Source of the DNA: Mesobacillus campisalis
GTDB lineage: Bacteria; Bacillota; Bacilli; Bacillales; Cytobacillaceae
Direction of reading: 5' to 3'
DNA: 64,000 nucleotides
NCBI RefSeq assembly: GCF_000986785.1
Contig: NZ_LAYY01000009.1
Location: 62,001 to 126,000, forward strand
The notes under the pieces: model-generated
Told to the model about the DNA's origin: nothing
Seen by the model: only the letters and a program-made list of their open reading frames with translations
Database searches by the model: none
Made by a program: the position numbers and the translations under genes
In this document: positions 53,846 to 62,861 of the stretch, piece by piece
Position numbering within the stretch: the stretch's first letter is position 1
Layout: each line of letters starts with the position of its first letter

Positions 53846-53875
53846 AAGCCGCTTCCCTGTATAGGAAACAGCTTG
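53846..53875 (-). terminator. Terminator between gntR and the dehydrogenase gene
   Basis: Minus strand AAGCTGTTTCC, a short loop, then GGGAAGCGGCTT (two G-U pairs) followed by TTTTTTTT. It separates gntR from the downstream dehydrogenase promoter. Confidence 0.85.
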
Positions 53876-53883
53876 TTCAAAAC

Positions 53884-54555
53884 TTATTTTTCCTCATCAG
53901 GTGCCAGAACCTCCACCAAATGCTCTGTGTCAAGCTCAAGATGATGGATCATCTCCTGTGCCGCCTTTTCTTCATCCCGCTGCTTGATGTAAGCAAAGAT
54001 TCTTCGATGCTGTTCGAGAATGTCATCCCCCCGGCGGTCGCCTTTAAAATTCAGCACTCGAAAATAATGGATCAGCCCTTTCAAGTCATAGACCTGCTTT
54101 TGCAAATGGGCATTGTCCGTAAAGGCCAAAATCAGCTGGTGGAACTTTTCATTGAGGGTGATGATCGTATTATCATCTTTTTTCATTCGAATGGCGGCCT
54201 CTGTCTCATCCAGCGTCCGCTCAATCTGTGCCAGTTCTTCCCCGCTGGCAATCTTTGTTGTCAGCCTCACTGCAAATGACTCGAGAGCCATTCGGCAATA
54301 ATAGATTTCCTTTACATCCTTTAAAGTAGGTTCATAGACAAAAACTTTCGAATTCTCCACAATGAGAAGTCCCTCTTTTTCAAGGATCCGGACCGCCTCC
54401 CGGATGGGGCTTTTGCTCACATTATATTCTTTCGCAAGCTGTGTTTCATTGATGCGCTCTCCCGGCTGGTATTTGCCATCGAAGATCATTTGCCTGATCA
54501 TATGATAAAACTGTATGTAATAAGGAGCCTGTTTTTCGATTGAAAGGTCGCTCAT
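53884..54555 (-). CDS. GntR-family (FadR/FCD) repressor
   Basis: A 223-residue regulator. Seen: winged HTH with IRQMIFDGKYQPGERINETQLAKEYNVSKSPIREAVRILEKEGLL, then the FCD all-helical effector domain (residues 80-215) with metal-type histidines in LNEKFHQLIL and HRRIFAYIKQRD. The ATG at 54555 follows GTGAGGG. It probably controls the 2HCT/dehydrogenase genes through the GGTCGACC site. Confidence 0.92.
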   Translation of the reverse strand: MSDLSIEKQAPYYIQFYHMIRQMIFDGKYQPGERINETQLAKEYNVSKSPIREAVRILEKEGLLIVENSKVFVYEPTLKDVKEIYYCRMALESFAVRLTTKIASGEELAQIERTLDETEAAIRMKKDDNTIITLNEKFHQLILAFTDNAHLQKQVYDLKGLIHYFRVLNFKGDRRGDDILEQHRRIFAYIKQRDEEKAAQEMIHHLELDTEHLVEVLAPDEEK

Positions 54556-54650
54556 CGGTTTACCCTCACTTCTGTCCAGATGATAGGTTAGCCAAGCAGG
54601 AATCAAGGACTATCCAAGTATACTATACCATTAATTCCCCCTTTGTTGTA

Positions 54651-54736
54651 GAGCACGGGGACGGTTCTCGTGCTCTATCCGCTCCTCGGCTCCTCGCATT
54701 TCACTATGAAGCACTAGAACCGTCCCCCTGAATCAC
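54651..54736. repeat. Intergenic palindromic repeat, paired copy
   Basis: GAGCACGGGGACGGTTCTCG (from 54651) and GAAGCACTAGAACCGTCCCC (from 54708) pair as a long stem around a 30-base loop; the left half also folds on itself (GAGCAC/GTGCTC). It lies at the stop of the FAH-family gene. Confidence 0.75.
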
Positions 54737-55536
54737 TTTACATAATTGCGCAGCTTTCCGATTTTCTCCACTTCCACAGTGACTATGTCTCCTTGCTTCA
54801 TGGGACAGCTGCCGGAAGGTGAACCGGTTGCCAAAACATCGCCCGGCTCGAGGGTCATAATCTGTGAAACCCAGCTGATCAAGTACGGTATGGAGAGGGA
54901 CATCTGATTGGTATTGCCATCCTGTACGATTTTACCGTTTAAAGTACTCACGATTTTCAAATTGGTCGGATCGAGACCCGTCACAATCCATGGTCCCAGC
55001 GGTCCAAATGTGTCAAAACCTTTGCCCCTTGTGAATTGCGGGTCCGTTTTAGTCAGGTCCCTTGCCGTCACATCATTGAAAACGGTACATCCAAAAACAT
55101 AATCCAGTGCCTCTTCTTCTTTTATGTTTTTCCCTCGTTTCCCAATGATGAGTGCCACTTCACCCTCCATTTCGACCTGCCTTGTCAGGTGGACCGGGGG
55201 AAGGATGATGTCCCCCTCATTTGGAATCAAGCTCGTTGTCGGTTTTAAAAACAAAAACGGTTCCTTGAGATTCGCCTGCCCGCCGGTCTCTTCTGCGTGT
55301 TCCGCATACGTCCAGCCGAAATTGACGATTTTATTCGGTTTTACAGGGGTCAATAGCTCGACCTCTTCCATGCTGACTTTTACACCATCAAATTGAAGGT
55401 CCCCGTTAATGATTTCGTTGAAGCTGCTCGTTAATTTCGAGATTTGGCCATCTTCAACTAATCCGTAGTATTCTTCGCCACTTTGATCCTGATAACGAAG
55501 AATTGTTTGTGTTTTTTGCATTAACTCGGTTGTCAT
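54733..55536 (-). CDS. Fumarylacetoacetate hydrolase family protein
   Basis: A 267-residue FAH-fold hydrolase. Seen: PVKPNKIVNFGWTYAEHAEE, the metal-binding EMEGEVALIIG and FNDVTARDLTKTDPQFTRGKGFDTFGPLGPWIV, and DVLATGSPSG. Family members hydrolyse 3-ketoacids, decarboxylate oxaloacetate or isomerise 2-oxo-hept-diene acids. Beside a D-malate/tartrate dehydrogenase, an oxaloacetate decarboxylase-type role is plausible. Start follows GGAGATGG. Confidence 0.88.
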   Translation of the reverse strand: MTTELMQKTQTILRYQDQSGEEYYGLVEDGQISKLTSSFNEIINGDLQFDGVKVSMEEVELLTPVKPNKIVNFGWTYAEHAEETGGQANLKEPFLFLKPTTSLIPNEGDIILPPVHLTRQVEMEGEVALIIGKRGKNIKEEEALDYVFGCTVFNDVTARDLTKTDPQFTRGKGFDTFGPLGPWIVTGLDPTNLKIVSTLNGKIVQDGNTNQMSLSIPYLISWVSQIMTLEPGDVLATGSPSGSCPMKQGDIVTVEVEKIGKLRNYVK

Positions 55537-55590
55537 CTCTTACCATCTCCATTTGTCATGCTTTTCCCCTGCATTTATTTCACACTACCT

Positions 55591-56940
55591 TTAAAAACCT
55601 ATGATTCCAATCAATACAGCAGTGGCCAATAAGACAAGGCTAATTCCCCACAGCCAGAAGAGGGAGTAGCGCAGGTGCCGTCCCATTTCCAGGCCGGATA
55701 AGCCCAGAGCCAGCCAGACTGCAGGAGCCAGTGGACTGACAAAGGTACCTACGATATTTCCAATCACCATGGCATTCGCTGTCGATAGAGAATCCACCCC
55801 AAATCCTGTCGCGATTTGTTCAACCACTGGGAATAAAGCAAAATAATAAGCATCCGTACTTAAAATAAATCAAATGGCACACCCAGAACACCAATAATTA
55901 GATGCAAGTAGGGAGCAATCGTTCCCGGAAGGATATTCACTATATCATTGGCAATCGCCGTCAGCATCCCTGTCCCATTGAGAATACCTAAAAACAGACC
56001 AGCTGCCAGGATGATTGAAGCCATTGTCAAGGCATTTGGGGCATGTGCCCGAATCCTCTCCATCTGATCTTTAACATTTGGCTTCATGATTGGCAGCGCA
56101 ATGCTGACACCAATCATGAAGCCAAACCTGCAGGCATCATTCCCGAGACCAGGACACCAATGACAGCGATTGCGATGACCGCATTGATCCATAACAATTT
56201 TGGCCGTGCCAGGCTGTTTTTCTTTTCATCTGGCTCCATGTCGCCTGCTTCCTTTTCTACTATCGCTAACTCTACTGCGGCTGCGACTTCCAAGGACCCA
56301 TACGTTCTTTCAATTCGGCGTTTTTCACGGATTCCCATGAACACAGCCAGAGCTAGCATGATGCCCAGCCCGATCAATTGAATGGGAATAAGAGGCTGCC
56401 ACAATTGAGTTACATCCATTCCAAGCACGGAAGCTGTCCGCCCCAGTGGTCCAGCCCATGGAAGCATGTTCATAATCCCCGCACTTCCTGCAATTAAGAG
56501 CAGCAGCAAGTAAGGATTCATTTTTAGGCGATTGTATAATGGCAGAAGCGCTGGAATCGTAATTAAAAAGGTTGAAGCACCCGATCCATCCAATTGGGCA
56601 ACGATGGCTATAAAAACGGTCACAATACAAACCGTAATGACATTCCCTTTTGTAAGGGCTACCATTTTATTGATCATCGGGTCGAATAGACCTGCATCCT
56701 GTATAGTCCCAAAGAAAAGGATCGCAAAGATGAACATGATCGCTAGGGGAATGACAGAATCACCTTGCCGCAAATAAGCAGTGCAACAATCACCGTTATA
56801 ATAATAAACCCCATTAAACTCAAACTCAAGAAGGAAAGGCCAATTAACAAAACCATCAGCATCATCATTTTATGTCTTAAGTTAAATCTCACTTTGGGGG
56901 ATAATCCCGGTTTCCTCTTGTTTGGGAAAGTAATTTCCAT
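55591..56940 (-). pseudogene. CitMHS-family citrate/dicarboxylate transporter, multiply broken
   Basis: Four overlapping frames together spell one CitMHS transporter. Lesions: (1) near 56765, L-L-I-C-G-K jumps to G-D-S-V-I-P-L-A-I-M-F-I in another frame with about 35-40 family residues absent, a deletion; (2) near 56118, GCTTCATGATT needs one T to read A-F-M-I-G-V-S; (3) near 55862, GATTTATTTTAAG needs one base to read D-L-I-L-S-T-D-A-Y-Y-F. Recognisable segments: MFIFAILFFGTIQDAGLFDPMINK, GSGASTFLITIPALLPLY, and NIVGTFVSPLAPAVWLALGL. It follows sdaAB but is separated by a repeat. Non-functional as written. Confidence 0.9.
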
Positions 56941-57003
56941 CCTGTTTTCTCACCCGACCCTTATATACCATTTACATCATTATTAAGTTAATAGTCAATA
57001 GAA

Positions 57004-57069
57004 GATGAAGCACGGGGAAGGATTGCGAATCAAAAAAAGAAAAAGAAGCATAGGGGCGTCCCTTGCTTC
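57004..57069. repeat. Intergenic palindromic repeat, diverged copy
   Basis: GATGAAGCACGGGGAAGG and GAAGCATAGGGGCGTCCCTT then GCTTC, each part-palindromic (GAAGCA...TGCTTC). It lies between the CitMHS remnant and sdaAB. Confidence 0.55.
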
Positions 57070-57083
57070 TCTTCCTTCATTCT

Positions 57084-57752
57084 TCATTCCGTTTGGATTT
57101 TGCGGATTTCCTCAATTAATGGGATTTCGTTTCTTAGTAAAGGCAGCAGACTGGGTTCTACTATATTGTCGATTTCACAAACTGTAATGGCCGGTCCATT
57201 CTTTTTAAAACGCTCAAGAGCTAGCCTTGCAATATTATAACCGTGTTCGTTAAGGATGAAGGACAAATTGGCAAGGAATCCTTGCTGGTCTCTGTGGTTG
57301 ATGACCAAGGTTGGTATTTCGGCTGAAAACTTTAGCGGATAATCATCAAGTTCCTGGACCTCTACCTTTCCGCCGCCTACGGAACTTGCCAATATCTTGA
57401 CCTCTTTTCTGTTTCCTTTTAGTTCAACTAAAACGGTGTTAGGGTGATAGCTGCCTAGCTTCTTCCTGGTAAACTCGTATTCGAGACCATGATGTTGTGC
57501 TAGTTGTTTGGCCGTTGGAATTCGTTCGTCATCGGTCGATAATCCTAACACACCAGCTAATAAGGCAAGGTCTGTGCCATGCCCTTCATACGTTTCTGCA
57601 AATGATCCCATTAGAGAAAACCTGACATGCACTGGTTCTTCGGTTAATAACTGGTGGGCAATATTGCCAATCCGAACAGCACCTGCCGTGTGGGAACTGG
57701 AGGGCCCTACCATGATCGGGCCAATGATTTCAAAAGGACTTTGATATTTCAC
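57084..57752 (-). CDS. sdaAB: L-serine dehydratase, beta subunit
   Basis: A 222-residue subunit of the iron-sulfur L-serine deaminase (serine to pyruvate and ammonia). Seen: FEIIGPIMVGPSSSHTAGAVRIG, the catalytic-domain signature, GSFAETYEGHGTDLALLAGVLG, and a C-terminal ACT domain (residues 148-215) with IVINHRDQQGFLANLS-like LVINHRDQQGFLANLSFILNEHGYNIA, a likely serine sensor. GTG start with AGGAGG. Eleven bases after sdaAA. Confidence 0.96.
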   Translation of the reverse strand: MKYQSPFEIIGPIMVGPSSSHTAGAVRIGNIAHQLLTEEPVHVRFSLMGSFAETYEGHGTDLALLAGVLGLSTDDERIPTAKQLAQHHGLEYEFTRKKLGSYHPNTVLVELKGNRKEVKILASSVGGGKVEVQELDDYPLKFSAEIPTLVINHRDQQGFLANLSFILNEHGYNIARLALERFKKNGPAITVCEIDNIVEPSLLPLLRNEIPLIEEIRKIQTE

Positions 57753-57763
57753 GGATAGACCTC

Positions 57764-58642
57764 CTAGTTTCTATTAAAAACCTGTTCTCTCAGTCTTTTT
57801 CCAGTTGGGGTGCCTGCGAGCCCGCCTCTTCCGGTTTCTCTTAATGACTCTGGCATCTGCTGTCCTACTTCATGCATTACATGGATAACCTCATCAGGCG
57901 GAATCACGCTGTTCACTCCGGCTAAAGCCATGTCCGCTGCTGCCTGGGCCGTAATTGCATGTAATCCGTTCCTAATGATGCAAGGGATTTCTACCAGTCC
58001 GGCGACAGGATCACAAACCAAACCAAGAGAGTTTTTCAAAGCTATCCCTACAGCATTTCCCACTTGTTCAGGTGTTCCGCCGGCAAGCTCAACAAGAGTG
58101 CCTGCTGCCATTGCCGTTGCGGAACCCACTTCTGCCTGGCAGCCTCCAGCCGCTCCGGAAATGGAAGCCCTATTGGCAATGACCAATCCCAGGGCCGAAG
58201 CAGTAAACATGGATCGCACGATTTCCTCCTTTGTAAACCTGCCGCTATCAAGGGCATGAACGAGCACCGCCGGCAAGATGCCAGCTGAACCTGCCGTAGG
58301 AGTGGCAACAATCCGTCCCATTGCCGCATTGACTTCCGACACAGCCAAAGCATTTGCCATAACATTTAAGGTCTCTGGCTGGATAAAAGATTTTCCGTTT
58401 TGGGCATATTGATAAATGCGGTTTCCATCCCCGCCCGTCAAACCTGTTCTTGACATGACAGGACTCTCCGTGCCTTTACGGACAGCATCCTCCATTACAT
58501 CCAATTGCTTTGCCATTTTACTAAGGATCTCGCTTTCAGAATCACCGCTCCGTTCTGCTTCCGCTGCAATCGTCAAATCAGATATTGTGGATTTTTCTTT
58601 CTCAGCAAGTTCGATCAGTTCTTTTAAACTGGTAAAAGCCAT
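57764..58642 (-). CDS. sdaAA: L-serine dehydratase, alpha subunit
   Basis: A 292-residue catalytic subunit. Seen: ATPTAGSAGILPAVLVHAL, GAAGGCQAEVGSATAMAAG, CDPVAGLVEIPCIIRN with cysteines that ligate the 4Fe-4S cluster, and the final G-L-A-G-T-P-T-G-K-R. ATG at 58642 with GGGAGG upstream. It follows purU in the glycine-riboswitch operon. Confidence 0.96.
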   Translation of the reverse strand: MAFTSLKELIELAEKEKSTISDLTIAAEAERSGDSESEILSKMAKQLDVMEDAVRKGTESPVMSRTGLTGGDGNRIYQYAQNGKSFIQPETLNVMANALAVSEVNAAMGRIVATPTAGSAGILPAVLVHALDSGRFTKEEIVRSMFTASALGLVIANRASISGAAGGCQAEVGSATAMAAGTLVELAGGTPEQVGNAVGIALKNSLGLVCDPVAGLVEIPCIIRNGLHAITAQAAADMALAGVNSVIPPDEVIHVMHEVGQQMPESLRETGRGGLAGTPTGKRLREQVFNRN

Positions 58643-58677
58643 GTTAAACCTCCCATTCATTGATCAGACTTACAAAA

Positions 58678-59532
58678 TCACTTAAATACAATGGTTTTAT
58701 TGCCATGAACCAATACTTTATCTTCTGCATGCAGAGAGACAGCCTCGGCGAGAACTCGTTTTTCCACATGGCGTCCGGCAATCTTTAAGCCGTCTGCAGA
58801 ATATCGATGATTGATCCGCTGGACATCCTGTTCAATGATGGGGCCCTCATCAAGATCATTGGTTACGTAATGCGCCGTTGCCCCAATCAATTTCACTCCC
58901 CTGTTAAACGCTCTTACATACGGATTTGCCCCCACAAACGCCGGCAGGAAAGAGTGGTGGATGTTAATAATTTGATTCGGGAACTTGGAAATAAAATTGG
59001 GAGAAAGGATTTGCATATATCTTGCCAGAACAATAAAGTCTACTTTCCCTTTCAATAGTTCCAAAGCTTTTTGTTCGGCCTCATCTTTCCTCTCTTTAGA
59101 CAATGGAATGTGATAGTAAGGGATTCCGTGACTCTCGGCGACTTCTCTTAGATCATCATGGTTTGAGATCACTAAAGGAATATCCACAGGAATTTCATTC
59201 GATTTCCAGCGCCAAATCAACTCCAAAAGGCAATGGTCCGATTTTGAAACAAAGATGGCCATTCTCTTTCTTTTTTCCTGGCTGCTTAGTTGAAAATCAA
59301 GAGCATGCTCCCGTGATAATACATGCAAATCTTCTTCAAGTTTTTGAAGCTCTGTATCGACCGCTTCGAACTCAACACGCATAAAAATGATTCCGTCCTG
59401 CGGATCGGTTGTATGCTGATCCAAATGGACAATATTCGCTTTGTGGTCTAAAAGAAGATTCGTTACAGTCGAGATCATTCCGAGCTTTTCCGGGCTGGTA
59501 ATCAATAAGGTTACACGGTTCCTTTTCTGCAA
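58678..59532 (-). CDS. purU: Formyltetrahydrofolate deformylase
   Basis: A 284-residue enzyme hydrolysing 10-formyl-THF to formate and THF. Seen: an N-terminal ACT domain (residues 6-80, VTLLITSPEKLGMISTVTNLLLDHKANIVHLDQH), then the formyltransferase fold with FVSKSDHCLLELIWRW, ARYMQILSPNFISKFPNQIINIHHSFLPAFVGANPY, and GATAHYVTNDLDEGPIIEQDV with the catalytic Asn-His-Asp set. TTG start. In a glycine-induced operon it would recycle THF and balance one-carbon units. Confidence 0.96.
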   Translation of the reverse strand: MQKRNRVTLLITSPEKLGMISTVTNLLLDHKANIVHLDQHTTDPQDGIIFMRVEFEAVDTELQKLEEDLHVLSREHALDFQLSSQEKRKRMAIFVSKSDHCLLELIWRWKSNEIPVDIPLVISNHDDLREVAESHGIPYYHIPLSKERKDEAEQKALELLKGKVDFIVLARYMQILSPNFISKFPNQIINIHHSFLPAFVGANPYVRAFNRGVKLIGATAHYVTNDLDEGPIIEQDVQRINHRYSADGLKIAGRHVEKRVLAEAVSLHAEDKVLVHGNKTIVFK

Positions 59533-59583
59533 ATTTAAGCTGCCTCCATCCTTATGGTGTCATTGAAGTTTTACGTTTAAATC

Positions 59584-60981
59584 CTATCCATGAATCTGGA
59601 AGCCGTCCACAGCCAATGATGCTTCAGCAATCGCTTCCGTTAATGACGGGTGTGGGTGGATCGTGTGGGCAATATCCATGGTTGTTGCATTAACCACCCG
59701 GGCAAGGCCTGCCTCTGTAATCATATCGGTCACATGCGGTCCTACCATATGCGCTCCTAATAGCTTATTGGATCCGTCTTCCACCACAAGTTTGACAAAA
59801 CCATCTGACTCACCGAAAACGAGAGCTTTCCCAATCGCACGGAATGAAAATTTACCCGCTTTGATTTGATAGCCTTTCTCCTTCGCTTCCTCTTCCGTTA
59901 AGCCAACACTGGCAACTTCCGGACTGCTGTAAACACATTTTGAAACAAGAGTGGGATCAAGCGGCGCAGGGCTTTTACCTGCCATATGTTCAACGGCAAT
60001 CAGTCCTTCATGGGAAGCCACATGGGCCAATTGCAGTCCGCCAATCACATCACCAATTGCATAGATTCCTTGTTCATTGGTTTCACAGTATTCATTGGCC
60101 CTGATAAACCCGCGATCCAATTCAATTGCCGTATTTTCGAGACCAATTCCTTCAACATTGGGCAGCCGTCCTACGGATACTAATAGTTTCTCGGCAGAAA
60201 ATAGCACTTCTTTTCCTTTATGCTCCGCCTTGATGGAAACTCCTTCCCCTTTATCCAGCGTTTCAGGCAGTACCTTTGCACCCGTGACGATTTTGACACC
60301 CTTTTTCTTCATTAAACGCTGTACTTCTTTTGAAACGTCCTTATCCTCTGTTGGCAGAATGCGATCGGCATATTCAATTACGGTTACTTTCAATTCGAAG
60401 TCGGCAAGCATCGAAGCCCATTCGATTCCAATAACTCCCCCGCCAACAATGAGAATTGATTCTGGCAGCTTTTCCATTTTCAGTGCTTCATCGGAGGTCA
60501 TGACCGTTTGGCCATCCGCTTCCAGCCCGGGAAGTGTTCTTGGACGGGATCCTGTCGCAATTAAAATATTTTTAGCGTTAAGGATCACTTCACTCCCATT
60601 GTTCTCTTCCACTAAAACTTTTCCGGCCTGCAGAATGCTGCCTTTCCCCTCAAGCACATCAATTTTCCCTTTTTTCATTAAATGCTGAATGCCCTTGTAT
60701 AACCGATCCTGTGTTTCTTCTTTCCGGGACTGTACTATTGAGAAATCAAGGCGCACTTCAGGAGCAATAACCCCAAATTGCTCCGATTTCTTTGATTGTA
60801 CAAATACTTCGGCGCTTCTCAATAACGCTTTGCTTGGAATACAGCCCGCATGGAGACAGGTTCCACCGAGTTTTCCTTTTTCAACTACAGCCGTTTTCAA
60901 CCCTAATTGAGAGGCGCGAATGGCAGCAACATATCCGCCTGGCCCGCCGCCAATAATGACAACATCATATTCTTCTACCAC
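59584..60981 (-). CDS. lpdA: Dihydrolipoyl dehydrogenase
   Basis: A 465-residue flavoprotein (E3/L-protein). Seen: VVIIGGGPGGYVAAIRASQLG, the redox disulfide GGTCLHAGCIPSKALL, NAD motif ILIVGGGVIGIEWASMLADF, IYAIGDVIGG, and HTIHPHPSLTEAIAEA with the catalytic His-Glu. GTG start, nine bases after AAAGGAG. It is first in the operon behind the glycine riboswitch, so it is probably the L-protein dedicated to glycine cleavage, although gcvT, gcvH and gcvP are not present. Confidence 0.97.
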   Translation of the reverse strand: MVEEYDVVIIGGGPGGYVAAIRASQLGLKTAVVEKGKLGGTCLHAGCIPSKALLRSAEVFVQSKKSEQFGVIAPEVRLDFSIVQSRKEETQDRLYKGIQHLMKKGKIDVLEGKGSILQAGKVLVEENNGSEVILNAKNILIATGSRPRTLPGLEADGQTVMTSDEALKMEKLPESILIVGGGVIGIEWASMLADFELKVTVIEYADRILPTEDKDVSKEVQRLMKKKGVKIVTGAKVLPETLDKGEGVSIKAEHKGKEVLFSAEKLLVSVGRLPNVEGIGLENTAIELDRGFIRANEYCETNEQGIYAIGDVIGGLQLAHVASHEGLIAVEHMAGKSPAPLDPTLVSKCVYSSPEVASVGLTEEEAKEKGYQIKAGKFSFRAIGKALVFGESDGFVKLVVEDGSNKLLGAHMVGPHVTDMITEAGLARVVNATTMDIAHTIHPHPSLTEAIAEASLAVDGFQIHG

Positions 60982-61069
60982 CTGATCCCACTCCTTTGTG
61001 TTTGTTTCAAGTTACCTTCAAAGTTCAAAGATATTTTTAGAACAACATGCTCCCTGTTTTTCCACGCAA

Positions 61070-61123
61070 AAAAGGACAGAAAAGGGTAGCCATGGCGTTC
61101 TCTCCCCTTCTCTGTCCTTTTAC
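61070..61123 (-). terminator. Riboswitch terminator before lpdA
   Basis: Minus strand AAAGGACAGAGAAGGG and CCCTTTTCTGTCCTTT arms flank a 22-base loop, followed by TTTTTTGCG. The 5' arm overlaps the end of the second glycine aptamer, so glycine binding should prevent termination. Confidence 0.85.
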
Positions 61124-61294
61124 CTGAGAGTTTAGTTCTACCGTTTCATAGAACCTTCCCCTTTGGTGACGCATACATATGTACGTACTCTCCAGAGTCG
61201 CGTCCTGCTGTGGTTCCATCTACCTGAGAGATTGATTCCAAGGGTCTTTTTGGAACTTGCTCCTTCGGTGGCTTCTAGCTTTGCACTCTCCCAC
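61110..61294 (-). promoter_or_regulatory. Tandem glycine riboswitch
   Basis: Two aptamers in tandem. Aptamer 1 begins GGGAGAGTGC, has GAAGCCACCGAAGGAGCAAG, and closes with AATCTCTCAGGTAGATGG. Aptamer 2 begins GGAGAGTACG, has GCGTCACCAAAGGGGAAGG, and closes with AAACTCTCAGGTAAAAGGAC. The CACCGAAGG/CACCAAAGG cores and CTCTCAGGTA closers are the class hallmarks. A terminator follows, so it is predicted to be an ON switch for lpdA-purU-sdaAA-sdaAB. Confidence 0.95.
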
Positions 61295-61416
61295 AACCAT
61301 CATCCGCATATTAAATTTTTCGATATATTTAGAATAATCTGCAGGAAAAGGGGTGTCAACCCTTTTAACCTCATAATTCATACTTTTCTAAAAATACTGC
61401 ACAGATACTTTCGACG

Positions 61417-62826
61417 TCACCATTCTCTGTCCAATTGAGTATCCCTTCCATGCCCAGTATTACTTTCCTTAATCGTTTTTTCAGATTCTTCTTGTTTAAT
61501 CCGCTCTATAAGCTTGGTTTTTTCAGCTTCAAAGCCGGGTTTTCCCAGCAAAGCAAACATGTTTTTCTTATATGCTTCCACACCTGGCTGGTCAAAAGGA
61601 TTCACTCCCAATAAATGACCGCTGATACCACACGCTTTCTCGAAAAAGTAAACCATTTCTCCATACGTGTATTCATTCATTTCGTCCATTTCAATGACTA
61701 GATTCGGAACTCCTCCATCGGTATGTGCAAGAAGTGTCCCTTGGAAGGCACTCTTATTCACTTCGTCCATGGTCTTTCCAGCCAGGAAGTTTAGACCGTC
61801 AATATTATCTTTATCCTCCTGAATAGCTATTTCAATACGAGGTTTCTTGATTTGCAGAATCGTTTCAAATAGATTTCTCCGGCCTTCTTGAACATACTGT
61901 CCCATTGAATGTAAATCTGTTGAGAAATCCACCGCAGCTGGGAAAAGGCCCTTTTGATCTTTTCCTTCACTTTCCCCAAACAGCTGCTTCCACCACTCCG
62001 AAACATAGTGTAAAGACGGTTCATAGTTAACTAGCAATTCAATGTCCTTTCCTTTATTGTAAAGAGCATTGCGAACAGCAGCATATTGATAGCACTCATT
62101 CACTTCTAAATCAGGAGTATTGTATTTACGTGCTGCTGCAGCAGCCCCCTCCATCATTTTCCCGATATCGAGCCCTGCTACCGCTATTGGCAAAAGTCCT
62201 ACTGCCGTTAGCACAGAATATCTTCCTCCCACATCATCCGGAATCACGAATGTTTCATATTGTTCTGTATCAGCTAAACTTTTCAATGCACCCTTGGAAT
62301 GGTCGGTCGTTGCGAAAATCCTGGCTTTTGCTCCTTCCTTTCCATATTTTTTTTCCAAATAGTTACGGAAGATACGGAAAGCAAGGGCTGGCTCAGTTGT
62401 TGTTCCTGACTTGGAGATCACGTTAACTGAAACATCTTTTCCATCTATTAGTTCGAGTAAGTGGGATACATAAGTAGAACTAATATTATGGCCAGCATAG
62501 TAGATCTGTGTTTTATTATCCATCTGGTTATGAAAGCTGTGGGATAAAGCTTCAATCGCTGCCCTTGCACCCAAATAAGAACCCCCAATGCCAATCATAA
62601 CTAGAACCTCTGAGTGTTTGCGTATTCTCTCGGCTGCTATCTGGATTCGAGTAAATTCTTCTTTGTCATAGGCTAACGGCAAATCAACCCAACCGAGATA
62701 ATCTGAACCTGGCCCTTTTCGTTCATGAAGGCAGTTATGGGCGATTTTTACAAACTCACTGAAATTCTCCACTTCTTTCCTATCCATGAATACTAACGCC
62801 TTAGAGTAATCAAATGATATAGCCAC
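61417..62826 (-). CDS. pgi: Glucose-6-phosphate isomerase (copy 2)
   Basis: A 469-residue isomerase with the same motifs as copy 1 ([45 protein letters not shown]). GTG start behind AAGGGGAGCAGAA. It carries about 20 extra C-terminal residues ([20 protein letters not shown] region) absent from copy 1. It follows gnd copy 2 and zwf copy 2 in the order zwf-gnd-pgi, without tkt or tal between. The substitutions versus copy 1 are spread evenly, indicating an old duplication or horizontal gain rather than a recent repeat. Confidence 0.96.
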   Translation of the reverse strand: MAISFDYSKALVFMDRKEVENFSEFVKIAHNCLHERKGPGSDYLGWVDLPLAYDKEEFTRIQIAAERIRKHSEVLVMIGIGGSYLGARAAIEALSHSFHNQMDNKTQIYYAGHNISSTYVSHLLELIDGKDVSVNVISKSGTTTEPALAFRIFRNYLEKKYGKEGAKARIFATTDHSKGALKSLADTEQYETFVIPDDVGGRYSVLTAVGLLPIAVAGLDIGKMMEGAAAAARKYNTPDLEVNECYQYAAVRNALYNKGKDIELLVNYEPSLHYVSEWWKQLFGESEGKDQKGLFPAAVDFSTDLHSMGQYVQEGRRNLFETILQIKKPRIEIAIQEDKDNIDGLNFLAGKTMDEVNKSAFQGTLLAHTDGGVPNLVIEMDEMNEYTYGEMVYFFEKACGISGHLLGVNPFDQPGVEAYKKNMFALLGKPGFEAEKTKLIERIKQEESEKTIKESNTGHGRDTQLDREW

Positions 62827-62861
62827 TTCTGCTCCCCTTCCAAATGATTTTTCGATACCTG

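Noticed and set aside
61037-61219. 60-residue minus-strand frame beginning M-E-P-Q-Q-D-A
   Set aside because: It lies entirely inside the glycine riboswitch and terminator; the RNA structure explains the sequence and there is no ribosome site.
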